The translations under genes were made by a program, and so were the position numbers. A DNA stretch of 64,000 nt. It comes from Bradyrhizobium diazoefficiens. Lineage in GTDB: Bacteria > Pseudomonadota > Alphaproteobacteria > Rhizobiales > Xanthobacteraceae. Shown piece by piece: positions 20,283-29,545 of the stretch (its first letter is position 1; every line of letters starts with the position of its first letter). The notes beneath the pieces are model-generated. The model worked only from the letters and a program-made list of their open reading frames with translations, ran no database searches and had not been told where the DNA came from. The stretch covers positions 62,001 to 126,000 of the forward strand of contig NZ_JAENXS010000002.1 in the NCBI RefSeq assembly GCF_016612535.1, read 5' to 3'.

Positions 20283-20549
20283 ATGTTTCAGGGTACTTTC
20301 GATCTCGATGCGGCGACGCCGATCGACGCAAGGGCGCTGTCGGACGTTCTGTTCGAGCGCGGAATCTATTGGGCGAGCGGTCGCGCGGGCCTGGTCGACC
20401 TCGTCGCCGCGCACAAATGGTTCAACCTCGCCGCCCTGAAGGGCCGCAAGGACGCCGTGGCGCTGCGCCAGGAAGTGGCCGGCCAGATGTCGGAGTCCGA
20501 GATCTCGGCCGCGCAGCGCGAGGCGAGGGCGTGGGTGTCGGCTCGCTGA
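20283..20549 (+). CDS. Small Sel1/TPR-like protein
   Basis: An 88-residue cytosolic protein with one Sel1-like hairpin: LFERGIYWASGRAGLVD followed by LVAAHKWFNLAALKG and RKDAVALRQEVAGQMS. The xAHKWFNLAA pattern is the hallmark of Sel1 repeats, which mediate protein-protein contacts. ATG 20283 is preceded by an A/G-rich stretch (AAAAAGGGG); an upstream frame extension to 20214 is basic and not conserved-looking. Monocistronic, preceded by a tandem repeat. Partner unknown. Confidence 0.78.
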   Translation: MFQGTFDLDAATPIDARALSDVLFERGIYWASGRAGLVDLVAAHKWFNLAALKGRKDAVALRQEVAGQMSESEISAAQREARAWVSAR

Positions 20550-20644
20550 ACTCAGAATCGCATCCGGCCCCCGTGGTCTCACGGGGCGGTCTGGTTGCGC
20601 TGAATCAAGTTCCCGCGTCGTGCCGCCACCTAGACCCGTGCGGC

Positions 20645-20866
20645 ATGAGCAATCCCGACGAGAATGACCCTGGACTGAGGCAATGGCTGCCGATTCAGAT
20701 CGCGCCCGACGATTGCGATCTGGAACTCGGACAGCCGCACAAGACCGGCATACTACCGCTGACTTTTCCATGCCGCCGCAGGGCTGGCGTCTGGTTCAAT
20801 GTCTGGGCGGACGAGGCCGTGCTGATATCGCCCTCGCACTGGCGGATCTGGCGATCCCGCGTCTAG
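20645..20866 (+). CDS. Small hypothetical protein
   Basis: A 73-residue protein, MSNPDENDPGLRQWLPIQI..., containing LPIQIAPDDCDLELG, then LPLTFPCRRRAGVWFN and a final PSHWRIWRSR. The alternation of an acidic N-terminal half, a Cys-Arg stretch and the PxHWRxW ending resembles a small family I recall from Bradyrhizobium with similar LPIQIAPxDCDLE and PTHWRxW segments; that recollection is unverified. No ribosome site is obvious. Function unknown. Confidence 0.55.
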   Translation: MSNPDENDPGLRQWLPIQIAPDDCDLELGQPHKTGILPLTFPCRRRAGVWFNVWADEAVLISPSHWRIWRSRV

Positions 20867-20993
20867 GTGCGCTCACACATATATAAGGAGAGCGCGAATC
20901 GGGCTGAGCTCAGCCGCGCGAATCCTGGCGCCAGGCTTTCGCAGCCCTGCGACGATCGCTTTCAGATGAACAGGCCTTAATTCTGCCGCTGGG

Positions 20994-21086
20994 TGGCGGA
21001 GAGGGAGGGATTCGAACCCTCGATACAGCTTGAGACCGTATGACGCTTTAGCAAAGCGTTGCCTTCAGCCACTCGGCCACCTCTCC
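20994..21086 (-). tRNA. tRNA-Ser(GCT)
   Basis: Read on the minus strand the gene runs from GGAGAGGTGGCCGAGTGG at 21086 through the anticodon stem-loop CGCTTTGCTAAAGCG (anticodon GCT, decoding AGC/AGU), a long variable arm (class II tRNA) and T-arm GGGTTCGAATCCC, to the acceptor CCTCTCC with discriminator G and an encoded CCA at 20994-20996. Total 93 nt including CCA, normal for tRNA-Ser. Confidence 0.96.
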
Positions 21087-21638
21087 GGTGCGAGCCTTAT
21101 GCATCTAATTGCTTGGGCCGGTCAATTTGGAAGCGTGTGTTTTTGCTTGAATATTCCCAGCGATTTTCGAAAGAGGATGGTTTGCTCTCTGGGCCTAAGC
21201 GTAACGTTGGGAGAACGGGCACGGGAAGCTGGAAAGTCAGGCCCGAGGTCGGACGGCGGGACATCGGATCAGAACGTCTTTGCGCGTGTAAGAGACTGAA
21301 TTTACTAAATAATTCGATGTAGCGCCGGACGAGACCGGTCGAAAGTTCAAATCGCTTCATCCCCACCAGCCAGCTCCAATAGCTCTCGGACCGGGGAGTC
21401 GGCCAGGTCGACGCCTCCTCGTTGGGTCTCCCTTTGATTCTGCGATGCGAGCGCGTCAAAGCCCCTCCCGGCTCTCGCCTGCATGCCTTAAGTGCTGAAC
21501 TTTGATGGCAGGTGGAAACGTCTCAAGAACATAAACATGGTTGCGAGCTTCCCATGCCGCCATCGGCGCGATTGATGCCGAAGCGCACTCCGCGATATAC
21601 GGTCAGGTGCCCTCGTTGCTTCCCGGTCCAGCCAAAGC
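21087..21638. other. Non-coding gap after tRNA-Ser
   Basis: No gene with credible protein features was found in about 550 bases. A short segment near 21338-21372 reads like the T-arm and acceptor 3' side of a tRNA (GGTCGAAAGTTCAAATC, then CCCCACCA) but the T-stem is mismatched and no D- or anticodon arm precedes it. It may be a decayed tRNA fragment. Confidence 0.4.
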
Positions 21639-22490
21639 GTGTCAAAACGTCCATCTGCCTCTCAGGAACGAAATGCGTCGCCGGCCGACGTGCTCCAGCG
21701 CGCCGGCTTGGCGCTGAGAATGCAGCAATTCGTTGAGGCGGAACGGCTTGCTGCCGAGGTGCTCAAGGCAAGCCGGACCAATGCCGCCGCCATATCCATC
21801 CTGGCTCAGGCTTTGATCGCCCAGCGCCGTGGCGAGGAGGCCATCGCGCCGCTGGAGAAGGCGGTCCGTCGCGGCGACGATCCGGGGCTCGAGACCTTGC
21901 TGGCCGGTGCGCTGTCGGAAGCAGGGCGGGCTGAAGAAGCCGTCGAGCGGTTGCGTCGTACGACCGAACGTCGTCCGCCATTCTTGCCAGCATTTCAGGA
22001 ACTCGCGGGGCAGCTTGCGATGGCAGCGCGGATCGCCGAGGCAATTGCGGTCATTGACGGCGCAATCGGGCTTGCGCCCGGCGTCGTTGAGCTGCGATTG
22101 GATATGTCGCGCCTTCATCTTTACGGCAATGATCGTCGGAAGGCACGGGCAGTCCTCACCGAGGCGAGGGAGATCGCACCGGGGCGGTCGGATGTTTACA
22201 CCGCGCTTGGCCGTCTCCTTTTCCTCGATGGCGAATATCAAGCCGCGACTGACACCTTCAGGCACGCGCTTGCGCTCAATCCCGATGACGCAATGACGCG
22301 CGCGGACCTTGCGGCCTGCCTCTTCGAAATGGGAGAGCGGACTGCCGCCGAGGCCTGCCTCCGATTGGCTTACGGCGGGCGAAATCACATGCTAGGCCGC
22401 ACCAGTCGTGCGCTCGTTGGCACATCGCGCGGGCGATTCTTTCTGCGTCCCAGTGCGCTTACGAAGTTTCTTCAGAGCAAGCCGGCTTGA
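21639..22490 (+). CDS. Tetratricopeptide repeat protein
   Basis: A 283-residue protein made of about six TPR units. Repeats are visible as ADVLQRAGLALRMQQFVEA, AAAISILAQALIAQRRGEEA, LETLLAGALSEAGRAEEA and VYTALGRLLFLDGEYQAA followed by TFRHALALNPDDA. TPR solenoids bind partner proteins; no enzyme domain is attached and no signal peptide is seen. GTG 21639 is used because no ATG fits the fold start. It stands alone, followed by a palindromic repeat. Partner unknown. Confidence 0.82.
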   Translation: MSKRPSASQERNASPADVLQRAGLALRMQQFVEAERLAAEVLKASRTNAAAISILAQALIAQRRGEEAIAPLEKAVRRGDDPGLETLLAGALSEAGRAEEAVERLRRTTERRPPFLPAFQELAGQLAMAARIAEAIAVIDGAIGLAPGVVELRLDMSRLHLYGNDRRKARAVLTEAREIAPGRSDVYTALGRLLFLDGEYQAATDTFRHALALNPDDAMTRADLAACLFEMGERTAAEACLRLAYGGRNHMLGRTSRALVGTSRGRFFLRPSALTKFLQSKPA

Positions 22491-22495
22491 CTTCG

Positions 22496-22600
22496 CGTCA
22501 GAGCGGTTTTGAGCGAAGTGGGTAGGGGACGCATCGCGAAAACGCGTCAAAACAAGAATCCGGAGCCCCATTCCGACTCGATCGGAATGGAAATGACTCC
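22496..22600. repeat. Dispersed intergenic repeat with perfect hairpin (copy A)
   Basis: The stretch contains AGAGCGGTTTTGAGCGAAGTGG-type sequence (22501-22522), AAAACGCGTCAAAA near 22539-22553 and a perfect hairpin CCATTCCGA/TCGGAATGG at 22568-22590 with loop CTCGA. A related segment occurs on the opposite strand at 31129-31186, sharing GAGAGAAGT/GAGCGAAGT, GAAAACGCGTCAAAA and the spacing between them, so this is a family of intergenic elements. Confidence 0.7.
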
Positions 22601-22638
22601 AAAGCGCTATGCCGATCAGGATGAATCGTCATCGCGCT

Positions 22639-23352
22639 CTAGGCTCGGAATTTTCGGCGATAGAGTCCACGCTCGAGGTTGAGCGATCTTGTCAGCTCGT
22701 GGACGCGCTGGGTGTCTTCAGCCGTGAACGATTCTGTTTGTACCGCCCAGCGCTCGCGTTTCACGGGAATGCATTGCGCGACAGGTGTGCCCTTGGGAAG
22801 AACTCCCTCGAAGTTGATGTCATGCCAAAATGCGGGAAAGTGTATCCAGCTGTCGCGATAGACGTCGCAGTCGACTTGTCCGCTGAGGGTCGTGAAAGGC
22901 AGATCGAACCGATTGATCGGATGCGTGAACAGAAGCGCGTAGCCCTCGGGCGCCTCGATCGTCCAGAGATTGTGGAACTTGATCACGAATCGATCGGGCT
23001 CGAACAGCGGAGAACCCGTCACCTGACTCGCGTCGTGGAAGCTGATCGGCGACCTCTGAAAATCCAGTGCGCCGCCCGGCGGGATGTCGTTGTCCCACGT
23101 GAACTCGCCGTTCTTGACCGTGAGATCGCAGATTAGCGGAATCAGGAATCCCGAGGTCATGGCATCCACGAATGGCGGGCAGCGCTTCACGGTGTCCTCC
23201 ATACGCATGTCGGTGGGACTGAAGACCTGCATCGGCATCGTCTTGAGCCAGGCTGGGATGCCCGTCGCGGCTGCGATCGGCGGCGGCAGTCGTCCTTCCA
23301 GTTCCGCGGGGCAGCGGAATTTGAGGGCGAGCGGTTTGTCATTATCGGGCAC
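22639..23352 (-). CDS. Hypothetical protein, possibly DUF6065-like
   Basis: A 237-residue soluble protein without signal peptide. Noteworthy segments are CPPFVDAMTSGFLIPL, IKFHNLWTIEAPEGYALLF followed by THPINRFDLPFTTLSG and QVDCDVYRDSWIHFPAF. The GYxLLFTxPxNR and F/TLSGxVDxDxY pattern is shared, as I remember, with DUF6065-type proteins of bacteria and phages, whose role is unknown; I could not check this. GTG 23352 with AGGA seven bases ahead is the best start. Isolated between a TPR gene and the porin, with no operon partner. Confidence 0.7.
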   Translation of the reverse strand: MPDNDKPLALKFRCPAELEGRLPPPIAAATGIPAWLKTMPMQVFSPTDMRMEDTVKRCPPFVDAMTSGFLIPLICDLTVKNGEFTWDNDIPPGGALDFQRSPISFHDASQVTGSPLFEPDRFVIKFHNLWTIEAPEGYALLFTHPINRFDLPFTTLSGQVDCDVYRDSWIHFPAFWHDINFEGVLPKGTPVAQCIPVKRERWAVQTESFTAEDTQRVHELTRSLNLERGLYRRKFRA

Positions 23353-23964
23353 TGTTCCTGCCTATGCTCCAAGTGGTGAATTCGGCGTGGCCAGCGAGGA
23401 ATGGACGATTGTCGGAGGCCCGCGCGATATGTCAGGTGCGCCAAGCCCGATTTGCAAGGGCGCGATCGTCGCTCAAATGTCCATATAGCCACTCAGGATG
23501 CCAAGCTGCCAAGAACCGGCGCGACCGGCGTTCTTGCGCCGGGTGATTCCACGATTCGAACGCGTCGGATCGGTCACATCGCAGGGAACCGGCGGGCCCG
23601 CCTCAGATGGGGAAATCTGGCGGCAAATGGAACTCGATAAGAAACTGCAACAAAAACAAAGGCTTCCAAGGCCGCCTCGATCACAACTGCGTGTTATTTG
23701 TGCAACACCCGTCGGAAAACAAACTTCATAGGCCCGTTCTGAAGCGTTCTCTTGTTGTGTGTGCAAGGACGTTCGGTAATTGTGATCGGGCGACGGAGGG
23801 GGGCATCCCAAGGTCGTCCCGTTTAGGTCTTTCGCTTAAGTCCCTCGCGTTCATGCGGGTGTGTCCGAAGACGCGAAGGTGACCGAAGCGGTGATTTAAA
23901 GGGGGTTGGGGAATTGGCCGTTCGGGTCAGTGACCTTCCCTGAAGAGCAACTTGGAGGTTTAAC
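23353..23964 (+). other. Long leader/promoter region of the porin gene
   Basis: About 610 bases with no credible gene lie between the divergent hypothetical gene and the porin. Base composition drops in GC near 23630-23730 and around 23830-23900, as expected for a strong promoter and leader. A very good ribosome site GGAGG is at 23954-23958, six bases before the porin ATG. No RNA gene was recognised. Confidence 0.5.
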
Positions 23965-25500
23965 ATGAAGTTGGTTAAGAGCCTTTTGCTCGGCTCAGCG
24001 GCGGGTCTCATCGCCGTGGGCGGAGCGCAGGCAGCCGATCTCCCCGTGAAGGCCAAAGCGGTCGAATACGTGAAGATCTGCTCCCTGTACGGTGCGGGTT
24101 TCTACTACATCCCGGGCACCGACACCTGCATCAAGCTGGGTGGTTACCTGCGCGCTGAAGCCGCGATCCATGCGAACGACTTCAACGGCTATTTCAGCAG
24201 CACGGCTGGCGCTGAAAACCGGCTGTCGAACTACTACATCGTTCGCGGCCGCGAAGACCTCAACATCGATACGCGCACCGCGACCGAATACGGCGTTGTG
24301 CGTACGTTTGCCGATCTGACCTTCTCCTGGACGACCGGTAACTACAGCGGCACGGCGGGCGGTGCGACTGGTTACGACGTCATTGCTGGTACGACGTCGT
24401 CTGCGCCTGGCAATTCCTCCGGCGGCAACGTCGCTGGCGGTGCGCTCGGCGTGTACTACGCCTTCATCCAGTTCGCTGGCTTCACGATGGGTAAGGCCGT
24501 CTCGCAGTTCAGCGCTCCCTGGACCAACTATCCGGCCAACAACTTCGACGGTCTGGTCGGCGCCGGCGGTACCGTCACGGGTGTTGCTCAGTTCACCTAC
24601 ACCGCGGACTTCGGTCAGGGCATGACCTTCGCGCTGTCGGCTCAGGATCCGACGGTCTATTACCAGGGTGGTGTCGTCAACGCTTCGCTCGCCACCTCGG
24701 CTGGCATCGTTGGTGGTTCGCTCGGCGGCTCCGCCTATGGTGGAACGAGGTCTCCTGACCTCGTCGCGATGTTCCGCGCCGATCAGGCCTGGGGTCTGTT
24801 CCAAGCGTCGGTTGCCGCGCATGACAACCACGTTGCCTACTACGGCGCAACCGAGTTGACTGGTCACCCCGATGACAAATGGGGCTGGGCTGGGCAGCTG
24901 GCCTTGTCGATCAAGAACATTCCGACCGGTGCAGGCGACACGATCAACATGTCGGGCGTCTACGCCAACGGTGCTAGCTACTATGTCTTCCAGGATCTAG
25001 CGCCGCATGCCTGGTCGATGTTCGGAGGCACCAGCCTGGCTGGCGCAACCCAGAGCGTCGGCTTTGCGACCGTGACCGACAGCGTGTTCATTCCGGGCGC
25101 TGGCCAGGAGCTGACCACGACCTACGGCTTCGCCGGTGGTTACACCCACAACTGGGATCCCTACTGGAACACGTCGCTCTACGGTTCGTACGGTGCGGTT
25201 CGCTACAACAGCACGGCCAAGGGCTACATCTGCGGCAGCGCTGGCATGGTCGGTCTGTTGACGGCGGGTTCGACCTGTAACCCGGACTTCAACTACTGGG
25301 TGATCGGCACGAAGACGGGCTGGACTCCGGTCAAGAACCTGACCTTCTCGGCCGACGTCAACTACGCGCAGATCGACACCAAGTACGCGGGCTCGGTCGC
25401 CTACGCGGGTTCTGCCGGTACCGCCAAGCCGCCTGGGCTCTACGAGATCAAGAACCAGGGCACTGTCTCGCTGCTGCTGCGCGCTCAGCGCAACTGGTAA
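23965..25500 (+). CDS. Outer-membrane porin (alphaproteobacterial porin family)
   Basis: A 511-residue beta-barrel porin. It starts with a classical signal peptide, MKLVKSLLLGSAAGLIAV..., cut after AQA-ADLP. The mature N-terminus (PVKAKAVEYVKICSLYGAGFYYIPG) and TCIKLGGYLRAEA are typical of the porin family of Rhizobiales (Omp2-like), which form trimeric general-diffusion pores. Many short aromatic-ended strands follow and the chain ends in ...LLLRAQRNW, close to the usual aromatic C-terminal BAM signal. Strong ribosome site and a strong terminator fit a highly expressed single-gene unit. It has two Cys pairs (CSLYG...TC and CGSAG...C). Confidence 0.95.
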   Translation: MKLVKSLLLGSAAGLIAVGGAQAADLPVKAKAVEYVKICSLYGAGFYYIPGTDTCIKLGGYLRAEAAIHANDFNGYFSSTAGAENRLSNYYIVRGREDLNIDTRTATEYGVVRTFADLTFSWTTGNYSGTAGGATGYDVIAGTTSSAPGNSSGGNVAGGALGVYYAFIQFAGFTMGKAVSQFSAPWTNYPANNFDGLVGAGGTVTGVAQFTYTADFGQGMTFALSAQDPTVYYQGGVVNASLATSAGIVGGSLGGSAYGGTRSPDLVAMFRADQAWGLFQASVAAHDNHVAYYGATELTGHPDDKWGWAGQLALSIKNIPTGAGDTINMSGVYANGASYYVFQDLAPHAWSMFGGTSLAGATQSVGFATVTDSVFIPGAGQELTTTYGFAGGYTHNWDPYWNTSLYGSYGAVRYNSTAKGYICGSAGMVGLLTAGSTCNPDFNYWVIGTKTGWTPVKNLTFSADVNYAQIDTKYAGSVAYAGSAGTAKPPGLYEIKNQGTVSLLLRAQRNW

Positions 25501-25524
25501 GTTCAGTCTAACGACCTGATAGAG

Positions 25525-25554
25525 AGCCCCGGCGGGAAACCGCCGGGGCTTTTT
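25525..25554 (+). terminator. Rho-independent terminator of the porin gene
   Basis: An 11-bp GC-rich stem (AGCCCCGGCGG with CCGCCGGGGCT) closed by a GAAA tetraloop is followed directly by TTTTT, 25 bases after the porin stop. This is the clearest intrinsic terminator of the window. Confidence 0.95.
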
Positions 25555-25892
25555 CTTGTCGGAGTGGCTTGTTGGTGTCCCGCGGATGCCGGGGTCAAGC
25601 TGGCACGCCGTTGAGCTGGTGGCTTCCGGCCTCGCCTTAAGAGAGAGAGAGGCGGCGTCCATCCCGGCCGCATGCCAGCTCCGCGCCGGTCTGCGCATGG
25701 CCCACCTGTGGCTGACTGACAACCCGCGAACCTGACGCCGATCCGGCCACCCAGCCGCAATTATCGAGGCTCGCCTCGATAAGGCTCGCTCGAGGATCAC
25801 GTTGAGCCGAAGGGCTTCGCTCGGAGGGCGGCGGAGAACAGATGCTGCACCCGCACCGGTGCGCTCCTCGGCGGTTCGAGCCAGGGCCGCCG
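25555..25892. other. Gap between porin terminator and lytic transglycosylase 3' end
   Basis: About 340 bases between two convergent genes. Frames are Arg/Pro-rich and out of phase with either gene. A short CTCGCCTCGAT/AAGGCTCGCTCGAGG repetition near 25768-25797 is the only pattern seen. Confidence 0.4.
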
Positions 25893-28424
25893 CTACTCCA
25901 CGCTGCCGGCGCCGCGGCGCAAATCGGCCTCGATCTGGAGCCGCGTGCCGCCGCCGAAGCGGGCGCGATAGACCTGAAGATTCTCCATGATCCGCTGCAC
26001 GTAGTTGCGCGTCTCGGAGAACGGGATCAGCTCGACCCAATCGACCGCGTCGACCTTCGGGTCGCGCGGGTCGCCGTAACGGTCGATCCACTTCTTCACG
26101 CTGCCACGACCGGCGTTGTAGGCGGCAAAGGTCATGATGTAGGAGCCGCGATAATCCTCGATGAGCCCGCCGAGTTCGGCCGCGCCGAGCGTGGCGTTGT
26201 AGGACGTATCGTTCTTCAGTCGCGACAGGTCGTAGGTCGCACCGTGCCGTTTGCAGACATAACGCGCGGCGTCCGGGGTTACCTGCATCAGCCCATAAGC
26301 TTGCGCCGGAGAGACCACGGAGGGATTGAACGCGCTTTCCTGCCGCGCGATGGCGTAGACGATGCTGCGTTCGACCTCGGGGCCGATCTGCGTGAACTGT
26401 GGAATGCCGTTGACGGGGTAGGCGTAGAAGTCGAACGGCAGGCCGCGATTGAGTGCCGCCTTGCCGACCAGCAGCATGCCGCGTGCGTCGCCGTAGCGCT
26501 GGGTCAGCTCGCCGAGGCCGGTCAGCGCCTCCGGATCGCCGTTCTCGCCCATGTCGGCGAGCATGGGCACGGCAAGTTCGCGCTCGTCGAGCTCGTAGAG
26601 CAATTGCGCGGCGCGCACGATCTCCAGCCGTTCGGCGCCGCGGCCGCGCGGCTGACTGTTCAGCGCGATCTGCGGCAGGCCGAGCTTGGCGCGCGCGAGC
26701 TGGCCGTAATAGCTGGTCGATTGCTCGGCTGCGCGGGCATAGGCGTTGCGTGCCTCCTGCTGGCGGCCGGCGGCCTCGGCGGCGCGGCCCTGCCAGTAAC
26801 CGGCACGCGCCAGCGTGGTTGGATTGACGCTGCCGACGCCGATGCGGGCAAAGTGCTGACTGGCTGCCGCGGGATCGTTGAGGAAGCGCAGGGCGATCCA
26901 GCCGGCCGTGAACTCCTGCTCGGTCTTGTAGATGTCCCGTGTGGGGAGCGCGGCGTCGCGTGCGATCAGGTAGGCGCTGCGGAATTCCTCGGTGTCAATC
27001 ATCTTGCGCGCCAACAGGCGCCGCTCGATCCACCATTCGTCGAGATTGTAGAGCCGCCCCGGATCCTTCGGCGCCGACAGCATGAGCTGGGCGGCCTCCG
27101 CAAACTTCTCCTCGCGGCGCAGGAGCTGGATCTTGCTGAAGATGAAGCCGGGATCGCTGTGCAGCTCGCGCGGCACTTGTTCGAGCAGCGCGCGCGTGTT
27201 CGGTGCTTTCCTGAACGAGGCGATACGGGCCTTGGCGAGCGCGACGTAGCCGGCGCCGAGCCGTTTCGCCGCGCGCAGTGCCGCCTCGTGCTCGCTGCCA
27301 TAAAGCAGCGTGTCCATCCGCGCCTTCTGGTCGCCCGGCGTGAGCAGGGCGCCGAACTGGTCGAGTGCGTTGTTCTCGGTCTCCTCCGACATCGGATCGC
27401 TGCGCCAGGCCTCGCGCACCAACCGCTCGGCATTGGCGCGGTCGCCGCGCGCCAGCATCGCCTTGGCGAGCGTGAAGCGGCCCTTCGCGGAAACAGGCGA
27501 CTCGTTCTCGAACCACGACCACGCAACTGAATCGTCGCGCCTGTCGTCCCACATGGCGGCTTCGAGCCGCCGGCGCAGGAACGTCTGCGACGGCCAGCTC
27601 GGATTGGCAGAGAGGAAGGCGCGGTAGCGCTCGACGCTCGCGCCATTGTCCTCGCTGCGCAGGATGATCCATTCCGCCAGCTTTCGCGCGACGGGATCGG
27701 AAATCGTATCTGCGTAACTGGTGGCGTCGCCCGGCTTCCGCTTGCGCACCAGCTCGATAACAGTCTCCAGCGTGTCCTTGTCGGCTTGCGACGTCGACGA
27801 GGTCGCAGCGACCGCTGCCGGCGTGACCGGCTTGCGCGGCGCGGCGTGCTGGCGTGTCGCAGGCGCCAGCACGGGCGTCGCGACGGGTCGGGCGGGGGCC
27901 GGGGCGGAAGGTCTGACTGTGGTTGTCACGGCCGGCGCGGTTCGGGAAGCCGGAGCACTGGCGGTCGGTCGGGATTTTGGCGCGGGGCCGCTCGCTGCGG
28001 GCTTCGGCTTGTCCTTCGCGGCGTCCTTGCCAGCCTTCTTTGCGGCATCCTTGGCTGGGGCGGCAGCTGCTCCCCTGCTTGGACCCTTGGCCGCATCTTT
28101 GGCTGTTTCCTTGGCCGATCCTTTTGCCGATCCCTTGGCAAGTCCCTTGGCAAGTCCCTTGGCAGGTCCCTCGGTAGATCCCTTCGCAGTGTCCTTTGGG
28201 GAATGCTTGGTGGCCGGCTTTGCGGTTCCCTTCTGGGTTCCCTTCTCAGTTCCCTTGGCGGGTTCCTTCGCGGTGTCCTCGGTCGTCTCATTGGACTTGG
28301 CCAAAGCGACGCAGCCGATCGACAGGCTGGCCATCAGACATACGGCCAGACCGGCAGATCGCCATGCGGCACGGGATAAGGAGGTCACGGCCGTTCGTCG
28401 CCCCGAATCAGTCAATTGGCTCAA
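25893..28424 (-). CDS. Soluble lytic murein transglycosylase with Lys/Ala-rich N-terminal repeats
   Basis: An 843-residue cell-wall enzyme that cleaves peptidoglycan glycan strands to 1,6-anhydro ends. An export signal (AGLAVCLMASLSIGCVALAK, with a loose lipobox ending at Cys 38) is followed by a low-complexity region, residues about 49-140, of AKG/AKE/AKD repeats, then a Pro/Ala linker, an alpha-superhelical TPR-like domain (about 200-640) and the C-terminal SLT domain: IARQESAFNPSVVSPAQAYG with catalytic Glu, GLMQVTP and MTFAAYNAGRGSVKKW. The repeat region is strongly basic and may hug the wall or nucleic acid; this is speculative. Divergent from dapA. Confidence 0.93.
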   Translation of the reverse strand: MSQLTDSGRRTAVTSLSRAAWRSAGLAVCLMASLSIGCVALAKSNETTEDTAKEPAKGTEKGTQKGTAKPATKHSPKDTAKGSTEGPAKGLAKGLAKGSAKGSAKETAKDAAKGPSRGAAAAPAKDAAKKAGKDAAKDKPKPAASGPAPKSRPTASAPASRTAPAVTTTVRPSAPAPARPVATPVLAPATRQHAAPRKPVTPAAVAATSSTSQADKDTLETVIELVRKRKPGDATSYADTISDPVARKLAEWIILRSEDNGASVERYRAFLSANPSWPSQTFLRRRLEAAMWDDRRDDSVAWSWFENESPVSAKGRFTLAKAMLARGDRANAERLVREAWRSDPMSEETENNALDQFGALLTPGDQKARMDTLLYGSEHEAALRAAKRLGAGYVALAKARIASFRKAPNTRALLEQVPRELHSDPGFIFSKIQLLRREEKFAEAAQLMLSAPKDPGRLYNLDEWWIERRLLARKMIDTEEFRSAYLIARDAALPTRDIYKTEQEFTAGWIALRFLNDPAAASQHFARIGVGSVNPTTLARAGYWQGRAAEAAGRQQEARNAYARAAEQSTSYYGQLARAKLGLPQIALNSQPRGRGAERLEIVRAAQLLYELDERELAVPMLADMGENGDPEALTGLGELTQRYGDARGMLLVGKAALNRGLPFDFYAYPVNGIPQFTQIGPEVERSIVYAIARQESAFNPSVVSPAQAYGLMQVTPDAARYVCKRHGATYDLSRLKNDTSYNATLGAAELGGLIEDYRGSYIMTFAAYNAGRGSVKKWIDRYGDPRDPKVDAVDWVELIPFSETRNYVQRIMENLQVYRARFGGGTRLQIEADLRRGAGSVE

Positions 28425-28630
28425 GACCTATCTGTACAAGATCTGGCTGTATTTGATTGAATATGCGGACAAAATACCAACAGCCGCTTACCTCCGCCCG
28501 GTTTGCACCACCACCGCGGCAAAATCGCGGCTTAAACGGTGCGTCACACGGATGCAGCCCTTTTACCGGCGGGGGAGACCCGATATGAAGGGGGCTTGCT
28601 CGAAAAACTTGCCGCGTACGGAGGAAGTCC

Positions 28631-29521
28631 ATGGCAGCCAAGACGAAATTCCGGGGGTCGTTCACCGCCTTGGTCACGCCGTTCAAGAACGGCTCGCTGG
28701 ACGAGGCGGCGTTCCGGTCGCTGGTCAATTGGCAGATTTCCGAGGGCACCAACGGCCTGGTCCCGGTCGGCACCACCGGCGAGAGTCCGACGCTGAGCCA
28801 TGACGAGCACAAGAGGGTGGTCGAATGGTGCATCGAGGAGGCCAAGGGCCGGGTGCCGGTGATTGCCGGCGCCGGCTCCAATTCGACCAAGGAGGCGGTC
28901 GAGCTGGCTCAGCACGCCGAGAAGGCGGGCGCCAGCGCCGTGCTGGTGGTGACGCCCTACTACAACAAGCCGACCCAGGAAGGGATGTATCAGCACTTCA
29001 AGGCGATCAACGACGCGATCGGGATTCCGATCATCATCTACAACATTCCGCCGCGCTCGGTGATCGACATGTCGGTCGACACCATGACGCGGCTGTGGGA
29101 GCTGAAGAACATCGCCGGCGTCAAGGATGCCACCGCCAGCATGGTGCGTGTCTCGCAGCAGCGCGCCGCGATGGGCGAGGATTTCAACCAGCTCTCCGGC
29201 GAGGACGCCACCATCCTCGGCTACATGGCGCATGGCGGCCATGGCTGCATTTCGGTGACCTCAAACGTCGCGCCGCGCCTGTGCTCGGAATTCCAGGCCG
29301 CCTGGGCTAAGGGCGACACCAAGGCGGCGCTCGCGATCCACGACAAGCTGATGCCGCTGCACAACAACCTCTTCATCGAGAGCAATCCGGCGCCGATCAA
29401 GTACGCGATGTCGCTGCTCGGCAAGCTGGACGAGATGCTGCGGCTGCCGATGGTGCCGGTCTCCGAGCCGACGCGCGTCGCGGTGCGCAGCGCCATGGTG
29501 CACGCCGGCCTGATCAACTGA
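28631..29521 (+). CDS. dapA: 4-hydroxy-tetrahydrodipicolinate synthase
   Basis: DapA condenses pyruvate and aspartate semialdehyde, the branch point to lysine and diaminopimelate. The 296-residue TIM barrel has [14 protein letters not shown] at the start, [13 protein letters not shown] with the active-site Thr pair, YYNKPTQEG, and the Schiff-base lysine in IAGVKDAT near residue 165. ATG 28631 follows GGAGGAAG. The divergent gene encodes a lytic transglycosylase, so both neighbours touch the cell wall, perhaps by chance. mscL and smpB follow on the same strand. Confidence 0.97.
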   Translation: MAAKTKFRGSFTALVTPFKNGSLDEAAFRSLVNWQISEGTNGLVPVGTTGESPTLSHDEHKRVVEWCIEEAKGRVPVIAGAGSNSTKEAVELAQHAEKAGASAVLVVTPYYNKPTQEGMYQHFKAINDAIGIPIIIYNIPPRSVIDMSVDTMTRLWELKNIAGVKDATASMVRVSQQRAAMGEDFNQLSGEDATILGYMAHGGHGCISVTSNVAPRLCSEFQAAWAKGDTKAALAIHDKLMPLHNNLFIESNPAPIKYAMSLLGKLDEMLRLPMVPVSEPTRVAVRSAMVHAGLIN

Positions 29522-29545
29522 CGCACTGGCTATCGGGAGCTCGTC

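Noticed and set aside
20883..20993. Possible integration site next to tRNA-Ser
   Set aside because: No integrase, no second copy of the tRNA 3' end and no foreign block beside it.
21338..21372. tRNA-like 3' fragment
   Set aside because: T-loop word GTTCAAATC and a CCCCACCA end are present, but the T-stem does not pair and no D- or anticodon arm precedes, so it cannot be called a tRNA.
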